This document shows, in pieces, positions 13,965-23,128 of a stretch of 64,000 nt of DNA (position 1 is the stretch's first letter; the number at the start of each line of letters is the position of its first letter). Source of the stretch: Phymorhynchus buccinoides (lineage: Eukaryota > Mollusca > Gastropoda > Neogastropoda > Raphitomidae). The notes below the pieces were generated by a model. It did not search any database and was not told the origin of the DNA. It saw nothing but the letters and a program-made list of their open reading frames with translations. Both the position numbers and the translations under genes were made by a program. The stretch spans positions 3,785,665-3,849,664 of the forward strand of contig CM065699.1 of assembly GCA_017654935.2 (NCBI GenBank). Direction: 5' to 3'.

Positions 13965-13966
<2 letters not shown>
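13004..13966 (-). mobile_element. LINE 3' end, left-arm copy
   Basis: The open frame on the minus strand (13924 to 13244) encodes the C-terminal half of a non-LTR reverse transcriptase, with VLGVIIDDELKW, HINYASVVWDSAA, MHKRGAKIIL and SFIWNSLQSD followed by a stop. It is 5'-truncated just before a GA tract. In this arm the frame is intact across the A7 run near 13735; the right-arm copy has A8 and is shifted there. Confidence 0.85.
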
Positions 13967-14001
<35 letters not shown>

Positions 14002-14102
14002 AACACTTAATTTAAAGAGAGAGAGACAGAGAGAGACACAGATAGAGAGAGGGAGAAGAGAGAGAGAGAGAGATGAGAAGGAGAGAGAGAGAGAGAGAAG
14101 AC

Positions 14103-14153
<51 letters not shown>

Positions 14154-14222
14154 ACACTGAGACACTAGATTTTAAAGAGAGAGAGAGAGAGAGGGGGAGA
14201 GAGAGAGAGAGAGAGAGGGAGA

Positions 14223-14285
<63 letters not shown>
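13967..14285. repeat. GA-rich microsatellite cluster
   Basis: Long AG runs interrupted by short unique pieces such as TGAACACTTAATTTAAAG, which recur in mirrored form near 31590, 31728 and 33225. Confidence 0.9.
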
Positions 14286-14288
<3 letters not shown>

Positions 14289-14427
14289 AGAGTACACGAG
14301 GAGAGACTGACCTTGGAGAGGTCGTTGATGATGCTGTACAAGATGTTGGGGTCGGCTTTCTTCTGCAGCCGCTCCTTCAGCATGGGTAGGGCGTCCACCA
14401 TCGGATCCTTCTCCTCCAATGGCTGGC

Positions 14428-14900
14428 CTGATAACAAACACTTCAACCAATCAAAACAGCCGTTCCTTCAGCATTGGTAGGGCATCCACCATCGGGTCCT
14501 TCTCCTCCAATGGCTGGCCTGATAACAAACACTTCAACCAATCAAAACAGCGGTTCCTTCAGCATTGGTAGGGCATCCACCATCGGGTCCTTCTCCTCCA
14601 ATGGCTGGCCTGATAACAAACACTTCAACCAATCAAAACAGCGGTTCCTTCAGCATGGGTAGGGCGTCCACCATCGGGTCCTTTTCCTCCAATGGCTGGC
14701 CTGATAACAAACACTTCAACCAATCAAAACAGCCGTTCCTTCAGCATGGGTAGGGCGTCCACCATCGGGTCCTTTTCCTCCAATGGCTGGCCTGATAACA
14801 AACACTTCAACCAATAAAACAGCCATTCCTTCAGCATTGGTAGGGCGTCCACCATCGGGTCCTTTACCTCCAATGGCTGGCCTGATAACGAACACCTCCT
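14428..14900. repeat. 91-bp tandem array at the exon-6 acceptor (left arm)
   Basis: Five units repeat the start of exon 6 and its acceptor (minus strand TTATCAG then GCCAGCCATTGGAGG), followed by intron sequence TGATTGGTTGAAGTG. The right arm has four such units. Confidence 0.9.
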
Positions 14901-14954
14901 TCAATCAAAACAGACGTCATAAACCAGGCTGGTGCCAGACTGATTCTCAGAGTA

Positions 14955-15096
14955 CAGTATTTTTCGGACTGTGAGGTGCACCTCCCAAATTTTAGATTTT
15001 GTTATCATATTTTCTTACTATTTTATTAGTCATATTATGAGGCGCAGGGGTCTGAGTATGGGAAAAAGGTATCACCCTATAGTCCGAAAAATAGGG
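14955..15096. mobile_element. TA-flanked MITE, TATTTTTCGGACTRTAAGG family
   Basis: Flanked by TA. Left end CAGTATTTTTCGGACTGTGA and right end, reversed, CCCTATTTTTCGGACTATAG form imperfect terminal inverted repeats. The interior contains GAGGCGCAGGGGTCTGAGTA. Length and TA target suggest a non-autonomous Tc1/mariner/pogo element. Confidence 0.75.
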
Positions 15097-15502
15097 TATG
15101 TAAATGTCCAGTCATGTTAGATATCACTATCAAATACACACGTTTGTTTAGAAGACCACACAGACAGGGACACACATGACATAACTATCCTACCTGCAAA
15201 GGCCAGACTGATCCGCAGTGTCATTTGAACAGTCGACGACCAACTGTCGTATTTCAGGTTGGATAACTAAATGACACAAACTTCACAATCTACCACACGG
15301 TCTACAATACAGGACTTTCACATAACTGTCCTACCTCCGAAGGCCATACTGATCCGCAGTGTCAGTTGCACACAGTCGACGGCCAACTGTCGTATTTCGG
15401 GCCGGGGGTCAGTACATCGTGGGATAGCCGTGCCCAGGAAAGGCCCCGCCATCAGAAACTTCTCTGGCTTCTGGAAAAATGATTCAGAACAAAAAAGATG
15501 AG

Positions 15503-16070
15503 CGCATTTTACGGACTATAAGGAGCACCTCATTATAGGGCGCACCCTCCAAATTGATCACAACACTCAGATTTTGCTACTTTATTTTCTTACTATATTA
15601 CCAGTCACATTATAAGGTGCAGGGGTCTCAGTCTGGGGAAAAGTATTATTGCCTCAGAGTCCGTAACATACAGTACCAAGATACAAAGTGCCATATTCTG
15701 AGACTACATGGCACACCTTGTAAGGCGCACCCCCCAAATGTCGCACCAAATTCAGATTTTGTTACTCTATTCTCTCACTATATTATTGGGGAGACCACAT
15801 GGCACACCTTGTAAGGCGCACCCCCCAAATGTTGCACCAAATTCAGATTTTGTTACTCTATTCTCTTACTATATTATTGGGGAGACCACATGGCACACCT
15901 TGTAAGGCGCACCCCCCAAATGTTGCACCAAATTCAGATTTTGTTACTCTATTCTCTTACTATATCAGTGGGGAGACTACATGGCACACCTTATAAGGCG
16001 CACCCCCCAAATGTCGCACCAAATTCAGATTTTGTCACTCTATTCTCTTACTATATTATTGGGGAAAGTA
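15503..16070. repeat. Related MITE plus 91-bp tandem array
   Basis: A second copy of the same MITE family (about 15503-15672, TTTACGGACTATAAGG to GAGTCCGTAACATA) is followed by four units of about 91 bp. Each unit has CACACCTTGTAAGGCGCACC, CAAATTCAGATTTTGTTACT and TACTATATTATTGGGGAGA. The array looks like an expansion of MITE interior sequence. Confidence 0.8.
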
Positions 16071-16524
16071 TCGCCTGTAGTAAAATAAATATGGCAATAA
16101 AAGTTTTGATCGTTGCTCTTTGCGCAATTTTAACAATTATGGCAATCTACGGTGAAATATTTTGGCAATGTTGATAACCATATAAACTTCTTTTATCGAG
16201 AATCAACAGTCACACTACAAACAGTTCAAATTAAAAGTTAAGAAAAAGGTAGTACCTCACCGTGCTATAAATTAAAAACACATTACTTGTAGTAGAAACA
16301 TTTAAGAGTAGGGTTGAAGATTATCAAGAATTTTTTTTTTTTTTTACTTTACTTTGTTGCTACATTACAGGTGACATGATAAAAATAAAATAAAATATAC
16401 TTCCCCGTGTGGGGATACCGGCGGGTCTTTCATACAAACAGTTCCTCCACCTTCTGTGCTTCTAACTTCCTCTAATCTATCACTTTCTTTGACTCTGCCT
16501 TTTCCCTTTGCTTACTGTCATCTA

Positions 16525-16695
16525 CCGTATTTTTTGGACTATAAGGCAATACTTTTTTTTCCCGGGCTAAGATTCCTGTGCCTTATAATATGACTAATAA
16601 TATAGTAAGATAACAGAGTAACAAAATCCGAATGTTGTGTCAAATTTTGGGGTGCGTCTTACAATAAAGTGCGCCTTACAGTACCAAAAATACAG
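16525..16695. mobile_element. TA-flanked MITE, same family
   Basis: Starts CCGTATTTTTTGGACTATAA and ends TACCAAAAATACAG, between TA dinucleotides. Interior has GTGCGCCTTACA and TTACTCTGTTATCTTACTAT-like sequence in inverted form. Confidence 0.7.
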
Positions 16696-16861
16696 TACTT
16701 ACTATCTGCCTGCCTTATAGGTCCATTCTCCTGCCTTTGTTCTCGAAACTATTAACAAAGATTTTCTCCAACCAAAGGCATATATTCTGGGCCTAACAAT
16801 TTCTTAGAGCATATCGATCTGCGCTCATGATTAACAGGAAACTGTCTGAGCAATGGTCAAA

Positions 16862-17175
16862 GAAATACAGCAGTAAAACCAAGATGTACTGACTGAGGTG
16901 TCCATGATGGCGGTGAAGTATTTGAGCAGTGTGAGCCATGTGGTGATGGACACAGAAATACAGCAGTAAAACCAAGATGTACTAACTGAGGTGTCCATGA
17001 TGGTGGTGAAGTATTTGAGCAGTGTGAGCCATGTGGTGATGGACACAGAAATACAGCAGTAAAACCAAGATGTACTAACTGAGGTGTCCATGATGGTGGT
17101 GAAGTATTTGAGCAGTGTGAGCCATGTGGTGATGGACAAAGACAAATGAACCCAGTAAAACCAAGATGTACTAAC
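16862..17175. repeat. Exon-4 donor array (left arm)
   Basis: Three extra units of about 93 bp repeat the 3' part of exon 4 with its donor (minus strand ATGGACACCTCAGTTAGTAC), the mirror of 28675-28985. Confidence 0.9.
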
Positions 17176-17521
17176 TGAGGTGTCCATGATGGTGGTGAAG
17201 TACTTCAGCAGTGTGAGCCATGTGGTGACAGCCCTCTCCCTCTCATGCTCCACCTCGCACACCATCCAGCTGTGAAGATGCTGCATTGGACAAACAATCA
17301 TTCAGTGAAAAACATCTGTTGAAATGCAAAGAACAAATGATGTAAAATACTGGACAAAACCACCCACATATAATGATTATCAAACAAACAAATGCAGTGA
17401 AGAGGGTGAAGAAACGAAACAAGGTGTAGGGTATTTGGCAAGGACCCCTCTTTCTCATTCTCTCGTTCATTTGTTTGTTTGTTCTCTCTCCTTCACACAC
17501 ACACACACACACACACACACC

Positions 17522-17805
17522 TTAAACATGCTGTTCAGGCACTCCGGTGTGGGGTCTTTGGTCAACTAGCTAAACACACACACACAAACACACTCACACA
17601 TACCTTAAACATGCTGTTCAGGCACTCAGGCGTGGGGTCTTTGGTCAACACCTGGGTCAACAAGTCGTGCATGGCTGAACACACACACACACTCTCTCTC
17701 TCTCACCTTAAACATGCTGTTCAGGCACTCCGGCGTGGGGTCTTTGGTCAACACCTGGGTCAACAAGTCGTGCATGGCTAAACACACACACACACACATA
17801 CACAC
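17522..17805. repeat. Exon-3 donor array (left arm)
   Basis: Three partial copies of the exon-3 end and donor (minus strand GAACAGCATGTTTAAGGT), separated by short CA or CT runs; the mirror of 28037-28327. Confidence 0.9.
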
Positions 17806-18136
17806 CTTAAACATGCTGTTCAGGCACTCCGGCGTGGGGTCTTTGGTCAGCACCTGGGTCAACAAGTCGTGCATGGCGGCTGTGGTCTGCTCCATGAGTC
17901 TCTCCATCTCCAGCGTGTCCTCGTAGCTCTCCTCCCTCCCCTTCCTGGGCACCGTGCCGTCCAGGGGCAGACTCAGCACGCAGTCCGTGGCACACTTCAC
18001 CAGGTCAAACGCCTCAGCCTCCGACAATGGAGGGTCCAGCTTTCTGAGAGTTGTCGGTTAAGGAAGATTTGTTTTTTTAGAAGAGGTATATTTAATATGA
18101 GAATTGTCTTTAAAAATAATAGCACATTCATTTTGA

Positions 18137-18530
18137 ATCGTTCGCCTGCCAAATGTAATGTGTGACTGCAGCATGAGTGACCCGGATTCGAATCCCCGCC
18201 TCGCCCTTTCTTTCTAGTTTGACAGGAAAATGGAACTGAACGTTCAGTCCTTCGGATGGGGACTTAAAGCTAGTCTGACCCGTGCACTTTATGCACGTAA
18301 AAATCCCACGGCAGTTGAAAGTCGGTAAGAGCAGGGAGAAATCCTGCTGCCTGGTATGGCCAAATTGATAGCTAGGTTTTTCAAGTCTTCACCCTGTGCC
18401 CCCCCCCCCCCAAGGAAAAAAAAGGGTAGGTGCAGCACTTGCGGCGACACACTCTCCAGGGGAGAGCAGCCCGAATTTCACAGAGATAAGTCTCTGCGAC
18501 TAGAATATACCAAATACCAAAGAAAAATAC
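18137..18530 (+). mobile_element. tRNA-derived SINE, copy A
   Basis: A tRNA-like head with box B (GGATTCGAATCCCC) is followed by the conserved body GTCCTTCGGATGGGGACTTA, GTGCACTTTATGCACGTAAA, ATCCCACGGCAG and the 3' part AGAGCAGCCCGAATTTCACA. A short AATACC-type tail ends it. The box A half is not clear, so the 5' end may be truncated. SINEs with this body are common in molluscs (family knowledge). Confidence 0.8.
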
Positions 18531-19025
18531 AAGCACACCAAAGATTATGGATTGAGCAAAGTTGTAGCTTACACAATCACCATAAAATTGAAAAAAAATT
18601 AAGACAAACTAAACACACCACAAACAAACGTTGGTAAATAAATTAAACAACAACTTTGAAGTCAATGCATCCACCTCATCAGCGAGCAAGTCTAGGTTGA
18701 ATACTGAACAACAGCAAATCTTTAAGCTCACCCGTTACGGCTTCAGTGTCAAGTCTTTCAGAAAGGGAAGACAAAACCAAGGCCAGGATGCTGCATGCAT
18801 TTTTGAACATCAAACAAAAACAACCGCAACAAATGTACTGTCAATGGTCAACATAGTCCTCCTTCCAGCCTACGCCCTCAGTTCAGCCTGAAAAATCATC
18901 ATGATCATCGCCATCATCATTACTCTATTAACACTCAAAGGATACACCAGTGTGGCACAGGCCTTCATGGTGAGAGCTCTGGTGTCGTTGTTTAGATAAC
19001 TGGTGGGCTCTGCCCGCAGATAGTT

Positions 19026-19645
19026 CTGAAATCATTACAACAATGTTGGTTAACGCACAGAAACATTGGAAAATACTGTCCCCATTATCTTGCTGCTAGT
19101 TCTGAAGTCATTACAACAATGTTGGTTAACATACAGAGACATTGGAAAATACTGTCCCCATTATCTTACTGCTAGTTCTGAAGTCATTACAACAATGTTG
19201 GTTAACGCACAGAAACATTGGAAAATACTGTCCCCATTATCTTACTGCTAGTTCTGAAGTCATTACAACAATGTTGGTTAACATACAGAAACATTGGAAA
19301 ATACTGTCCCCATTATCTTACTGCTAGTTCTGAAGTCATTACAACAATGTTGGTTAACAGCACAGAGACACTGGAAAATACTGTCCCCATTATCTTACTG
19401 CTAGTTCTGAAGTCATTACAACAATGTTGGTTAACGCACAGAGACACTGGAAAATACTGTCCCCATTATCTTACTGCTAGTTCTGAAGTCATTACAACAA
19501 TGTTGGTTAACGCACAGAGACACTGGAAAATACTGTCCCCATTATCTTACTGCTAGTTCTGAAGTCATTACAACAATGTTGGTTAACGCACAGAGACACT
19601 GGAAAATACTGTCCCCATTATCTTACTGCTAGTTCTGAAGTCATT
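19026..19645. repeat. 76-bp tandem array at the exon-2 acceptor (left arm)
   Basis: Eight units of 76 bp. On the minus strand each contains TGTTGTAATGACTTCAG then AACTA, which is the acceptor and first five bases of exon 2, followed by ATAATGGGGACAGTATTTTC. The right arm has nine. Confidence 0.92.
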
Positions 19646-19690
19646 TCGCTTTACAATCTATTTGTTTGACCACCATTGCTCAAAGGTGTA

Positions 19691-20062
19691 GGGTGGCACA
19701 GAGGTAACGCGTTCGCCTCGTGTCAAGTAAACCCGAGTTCGAACCTGGGTACAGGGGATTTTTCTTTTCACTCTGTACTAGGCCTTATGGTCTGAGCGTG
19801 GAGTCTTTCGGATGAGACAATAAACCAAGGTCCCATGCACTTAGTACATGTTAAACCCAGTGGCAAAGAAAAAGTTGTCATTTGGTCAAAATTTACCCCC
19901 CCCCCCCCCTTTCCTTCCTCATCAGTAACACAAAATCGCATGCCCCCTCCCCCCAAAAAAAAAGGATGGCATGCCTCTGGTTGCAACGCACTATTCAGGT
20001 GGGAGCAACCTGAATATCACAGAAACGCCTCTGTGACTATAAAATACAAAATTACCAATACC
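19691..20062 (+). mobile_element. tRNA-derived SINE, copy B
   Basis: Clear tRNA-like head with box A region GGTGGCACAGAGGTAACGCG and box B GAGTTCGAACCTGGG. The body is GTCTTTCGGATGAGACAATA, CCATGCACTTAGTACATG, a C-rich stretch and GGGAGCAACCTGAATATCAC, and the tail is ACAAAATTACCAATACC. The head and tail are complete, so this is a better full-length copy than copy A. Confidence 0.85.
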
Positions 20063-20305
20063 ATTTTAGTAAACTCTTAACTTGTATTATGATAATTTAT
20101 TGATTTGTTTCTAATAAATGGGAATATTTAAACTTTAGGCTTTTTACTGCATTTATTTCCTCATTGTGTCAGTGTGTAGCATTTTTGATGTTTTTAGTTC
20201 AATCAATAATATTTAAACTTTAATATATCTGTGTGTGTGTGTGCAAATGCATGTTTGCACACTCGCATGTATAAGTATGTGTGCATGCATGCATGTTTAT
20301 CTTAA

Positions 20306-20852
20306 AGGTGGACCCTGACGGATGAGTTTTTGCAAAAAAAACACGTCGAGATCACCAGAAAGACAGCCTTTTCAAGGATCGGAATACTCACTTTGCTCTG
20401 GTTTCCTAGAAATTAAACTGTCAAAACGGCGATTCCTCCTTGGCAGAGATGCCGGAGAGAGTAGCCATTTTGGATGGGGTGGGTGGAGGACACTCATTGT
20501 GGTTGAAGCTTTTTCTTTTTTTGTAGTGCAGTAAAAAAAACCAATTGGAGCTATTTCCTTTGTTGTGAGCGAAACTCCTTTAGATAAACTGCATAAAATT
20601 AAAAAAATTATATAAAAAGGCTTGTATTTCATGTAAATGATTTGGCGGCCTATGAAAAGAGACGCCACACGCCTTCTCTTTGGGCGAAATAATTTGACTT
20701 CCAGCACCTACGCCAAGGAGGAATCGCCGATTTGACAGTTTGATTTCTAGGAAAACCAGAGCGAAGCGGTGTTGCAATCTGTGTAAAGGGTGTTTTCCTG
20801 GTGATCTCGACGTGTTTTTTTTTTACAAAAACTCATCCGTCAGGGTGCCCCT
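20306..20852. mobile_element. TTAA MITE with long terminal inverted repeats (547 bp)
   Basis: Bounded by TTAA at 20302-20305 and 20853-20856. The left end AGGTGGACCCTGACGGATGA mirrors the right end, reversed AGGGGCACCCTGACGGATGA. The inverted match continues through CACGTCGAGATCACC, CTGGTTTCCTAGAAAT and GGCGATTCCTCCTTGGC for about 150 bp. TTAA targets suggest piggyBac-type mobilisation, but no transposase is present. Confidence 0.8.
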
Positions 20853-21443
20853 TTAAACAGCGGCGGGGGAGAGCACAACGAGTACAATTGATACAATTTG
20901 ATGTGCTTGAAACAAAGAATGGGCAACAGAAAGAAAAGATAACTACATAAATTGATAAAAGGACATTCACAAGAATATCCCATTCTTCGTTACTCTGGTG
21001 TATCAACATTCCTTTCCTATTTATCTAACAATAAATATACATGTAAATATCATTGATATAGATGCAACAACATTTACAACAATTCACCAATGTCTGTGTT
21101 TAAAATGGGTGTGGAGAAGCAATGAAAACAGAGTAAAAAGACCACTTGAGTATTCAATGCACAACAACACGTAATTCCTAGCTATATGACAAAGTCATGG
21201 CATACCTTTAAATTTGACTTTAAGAGAATTAATAAAAAACAAAAACAACAACAACTGGGTTTTACTATAAGTATTAGAAAATCTTTACACCACATGAATG
21301 CTGAAAAAGCAGGATGGTTAATTTCTATCCATTATGAGAAATCAGCACAGGTTTAATTGTTATGCTAGGCTTACATTCTGTTAAACCAGCGGATATTTGT
21401 GGGTTGTTTTTTATAAAGCAAAGCTTTAGCAATACAAAATTAA

Positions 21444-21804
21444 CTCTCTCTATACTATTGTATGCTATGGCGTACATGACGCGCACAAACGTTCCATACT
21501 AGGCGTGGTTTGCATCATTACATAAAAATTATTTAAAAAAATAATGCTTAACCGCACAGTTTTGAAAATTTGCGGTATTGTTTATAATAATAAAAATTGC
21601 GTATATGTTATAATTCCAAAGTAAAATTTTTATTATTAGACGGAAAAGTGATTTCATTGGTTGAAAACTATTTAAGGGACCGTAGAGGAACACTTCTATA
21701 CCAGTTTGGGTTGCCAGTTGTGAATGGTTAAACGCTATGTACGCTATAGCGTACATTAGTATTGAACGGTTGTAAAGGGAAGCAATCGGCCAGTAAAGAG
21801 TGAG
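21444..21804. mobile_element. TTAA MITE, CTCTCTCTATAC family (361 bp)
   Basis: Bounded by TTAA (21440-21443 and 21805-21808). Left end CTCTCTCTATAC and reversed right end CTCACTCTTTAC form short terminal repeats. Near the right end is a perfect 20-bp palindrome, ATGTACGCTATAGCGTACAT at 21736-21755, with a diverged partner GTATGCTATGGCGTACATGA near the left end. Confidence 0.7.
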
Positions 21805-21846
21805 TTAAGCAAATATCTGAGGAAATGCGTTAATCATTTAACATTA

Positions 21847-22022
21847 CAGTGGAGTACACTTAGCACAAAATTCAGGGAACAAAGATTTGTGTGTGTGTTT
21901 TCCACCAGTATTTGTGTTACAGCATTAAGTGACAATAAAGAGGGGTTTCATCAGTTCAAGCAGATTTTAGTGCATTAACCAATAGTTCATGTGGCCAGTT
22001 TTGTGTTAAGAGTACTCCACTG
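21847..22022. mobile_element. TA MITE, CAGTGGAGTAC family (176 bp)
   Basis: TA-flanked. CAGTGGAGTACACTTAGCAC at the left is mirrored by the reversed right end CAGTGGAGTACTCTTAACAC. Its internal bases match 277-425. Confidence 0.85.
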
Positions 22023-22822
22023 TATTTCTTTTCTACTTTTTAAAAAAACCAATTTTTGGTCTAAAGATGAACTTTGTTCTTATCAATTATCAGCTAAGAA
22101 TTTAATGTTCATTTCATGCCATGCAATAACACACACGCACGCACACATGCACACACACACGCGCGCACGCACAAAAGAAATGCATGCGTAGTGGATGATT
22201 CTTAACTTAAACTAAACTAAACAAAACAAAAACCAAATTTAAACTGGTGGACAAAACTCATGCTCACACTGAATGCTAGATATACTTTCCATGCAGAAAC
22301 ACAAGCATCAATTTAACTCAATGGAAGAATTACTTTCTATCTAAATAATATCTTAACACAAAATAAAAAGACAGGAGACCGGACCAGTAAGGCAGAAAGA
22401 TAGTCGATGACAGTAAGCAAAGGGAAAAGGCAGAGTCAAAGAGAATAGAGGACGTCACAAGCACAGAACGTCCAGAAGGTGGGGGAAACTATTTGTACAA
22501 AAGCAATTGAATTATAGGTGTACCTGCATGTGTGTGAGGATGTCTCCCCTGGAGGTAATGTTATAGTGGTTCTCCAGGTGGTCAACTGACACAATGAAAT
22601 AATGTTGAATACTATGACAATAATGATGCCAGTTGTACCTGCATGTGTGTGAGGATGTCTCCCCTGGAGGTAAAGTTATAATGGTTCTCCAGGTGGGCGG
22701 GGTGCAGGGCCTCCCCGATCAGACTAACCGTGCGGATCAGGTTCTGCTTGACACTCATGTCCTAACCAACAACCACCAGCAATTAGGTTACAGGTTAAAG
22801 TATAGAGTTTAAAGGTCAAAGG

Positions 22823-22944
22823 TCTCCGATCAGACTGACCGTGCGGATCAGGTTCTGCTTGACACTCATGTCCTGACAAGACATCATTATCAGCGACTTG
22901 AGTGTCAAGCAGAACCTGATCCGCACGGTCAGTCTGATCGGAGA
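22823..22944. repeat. Palindrome axis inside a partial copy of exon 1
   Basis: Arms meet at 22868 and 22899 with a 30-bp unpaired spacer (22869-22898). On both sides the sequence at the axis is the same partial copy of exon 1 (TGAGTGTCAAGCAGAACC through CTGATCGG). The left copy, on the minus strand, keeps a good acceptor (TGTCAG then GACATGAGTG); the right copy does not. Confidence 0.9.
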
Positions 22945-23005
22945 CCTTTGACCTTTAAACTCTATACTTTAACCTGTAACCTAATTGCTGGTGGTTGTTG
23001 GTTAG

Positions 23006-23128
23006 GACATGAGTGTCAAGCAGAACCTGATCCGCACGGTTAGTCTGATCGGGGAGGCCCTGCACCCCGCCCACCTGGAGAACCATTATAACTTTACCTC
23101 CAGGGGAGACATCCTCACACACATGCAG
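23006..23128 (+). CDS. MROH1-like exon 1 of those present (41 codons)
   Basis: Acceptor GGTTAG before 23006 and donor GTACAA after 23128, phase 0 at both ends. Encodes DMSVKQNLIRTVSLIGEAL and on to ILTHMQ. A second copy of its last 58 bases with donor follows at 23186-23243, and a copy of its first part lies at 22899-22944. Confidence 0.8.

Larger units (their letters stand above)
14312..22761 (-). pseudogene. Left-arm copy of six MROH1-like exons
   Basis: Read on the minus strand, six exons match exons 1-6 of the plus-strand gene: 22639-22761, 18948-19025, 17806-18039, 17176-17280, 15335-15470 and 14312-14427. Splice sites and reading phases are preserved and no exon contains a stop, so the copy is not visibly decayed. 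It lacks exons upstream of 22761. The exons expected downstream would fall in or beyond the gap at 12504 and are not seen on its far side. If the palindrome is real this is a truncated duplicate gene; if it is an assembly join this is simply the second allele. I label it pseudogene because it is incomplete here. Confidence 0.75.
13004..22868. repeat. Giant inverted repeat, left arm
   Basis: Reverse complement of 22899-32738. In mirrored order it contains a LINE 3' end, GA tracts, six exons of the MROH1-like gene with their tandem arrays, MITEs and SINEs. Arms differ by scattered substitutions, microsatellite lengths and repeat copy numbers. For example, the 76-bp array has 8 units here and 9 in the right arm, and the 91-bp exon-6 array has 5 extra units here and 4 there. 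Confidence 0.97.

Noticed and set aside
15704..16070. Regularly spaced repeats resembling a CRISPR array
   Set aside because: Units of 91 bp are contiguous with no variable spacers, and derive from a MITE in a eukaryotic genome.
16793..17301. 156-codon frame with four TTWLTLLKYFTTIMDTS repeats as a repeat protein
   Set aside because: It is exon 4 plus its partial copies read through donor sites; intron sequence joins the repeats by chance in frame.
18165..18210. Possible functional tRNA gene (box B GGATTCGAATCC)
   Set aside because: No cloverleaf can be completed, and the sequence continues into a SINE body.
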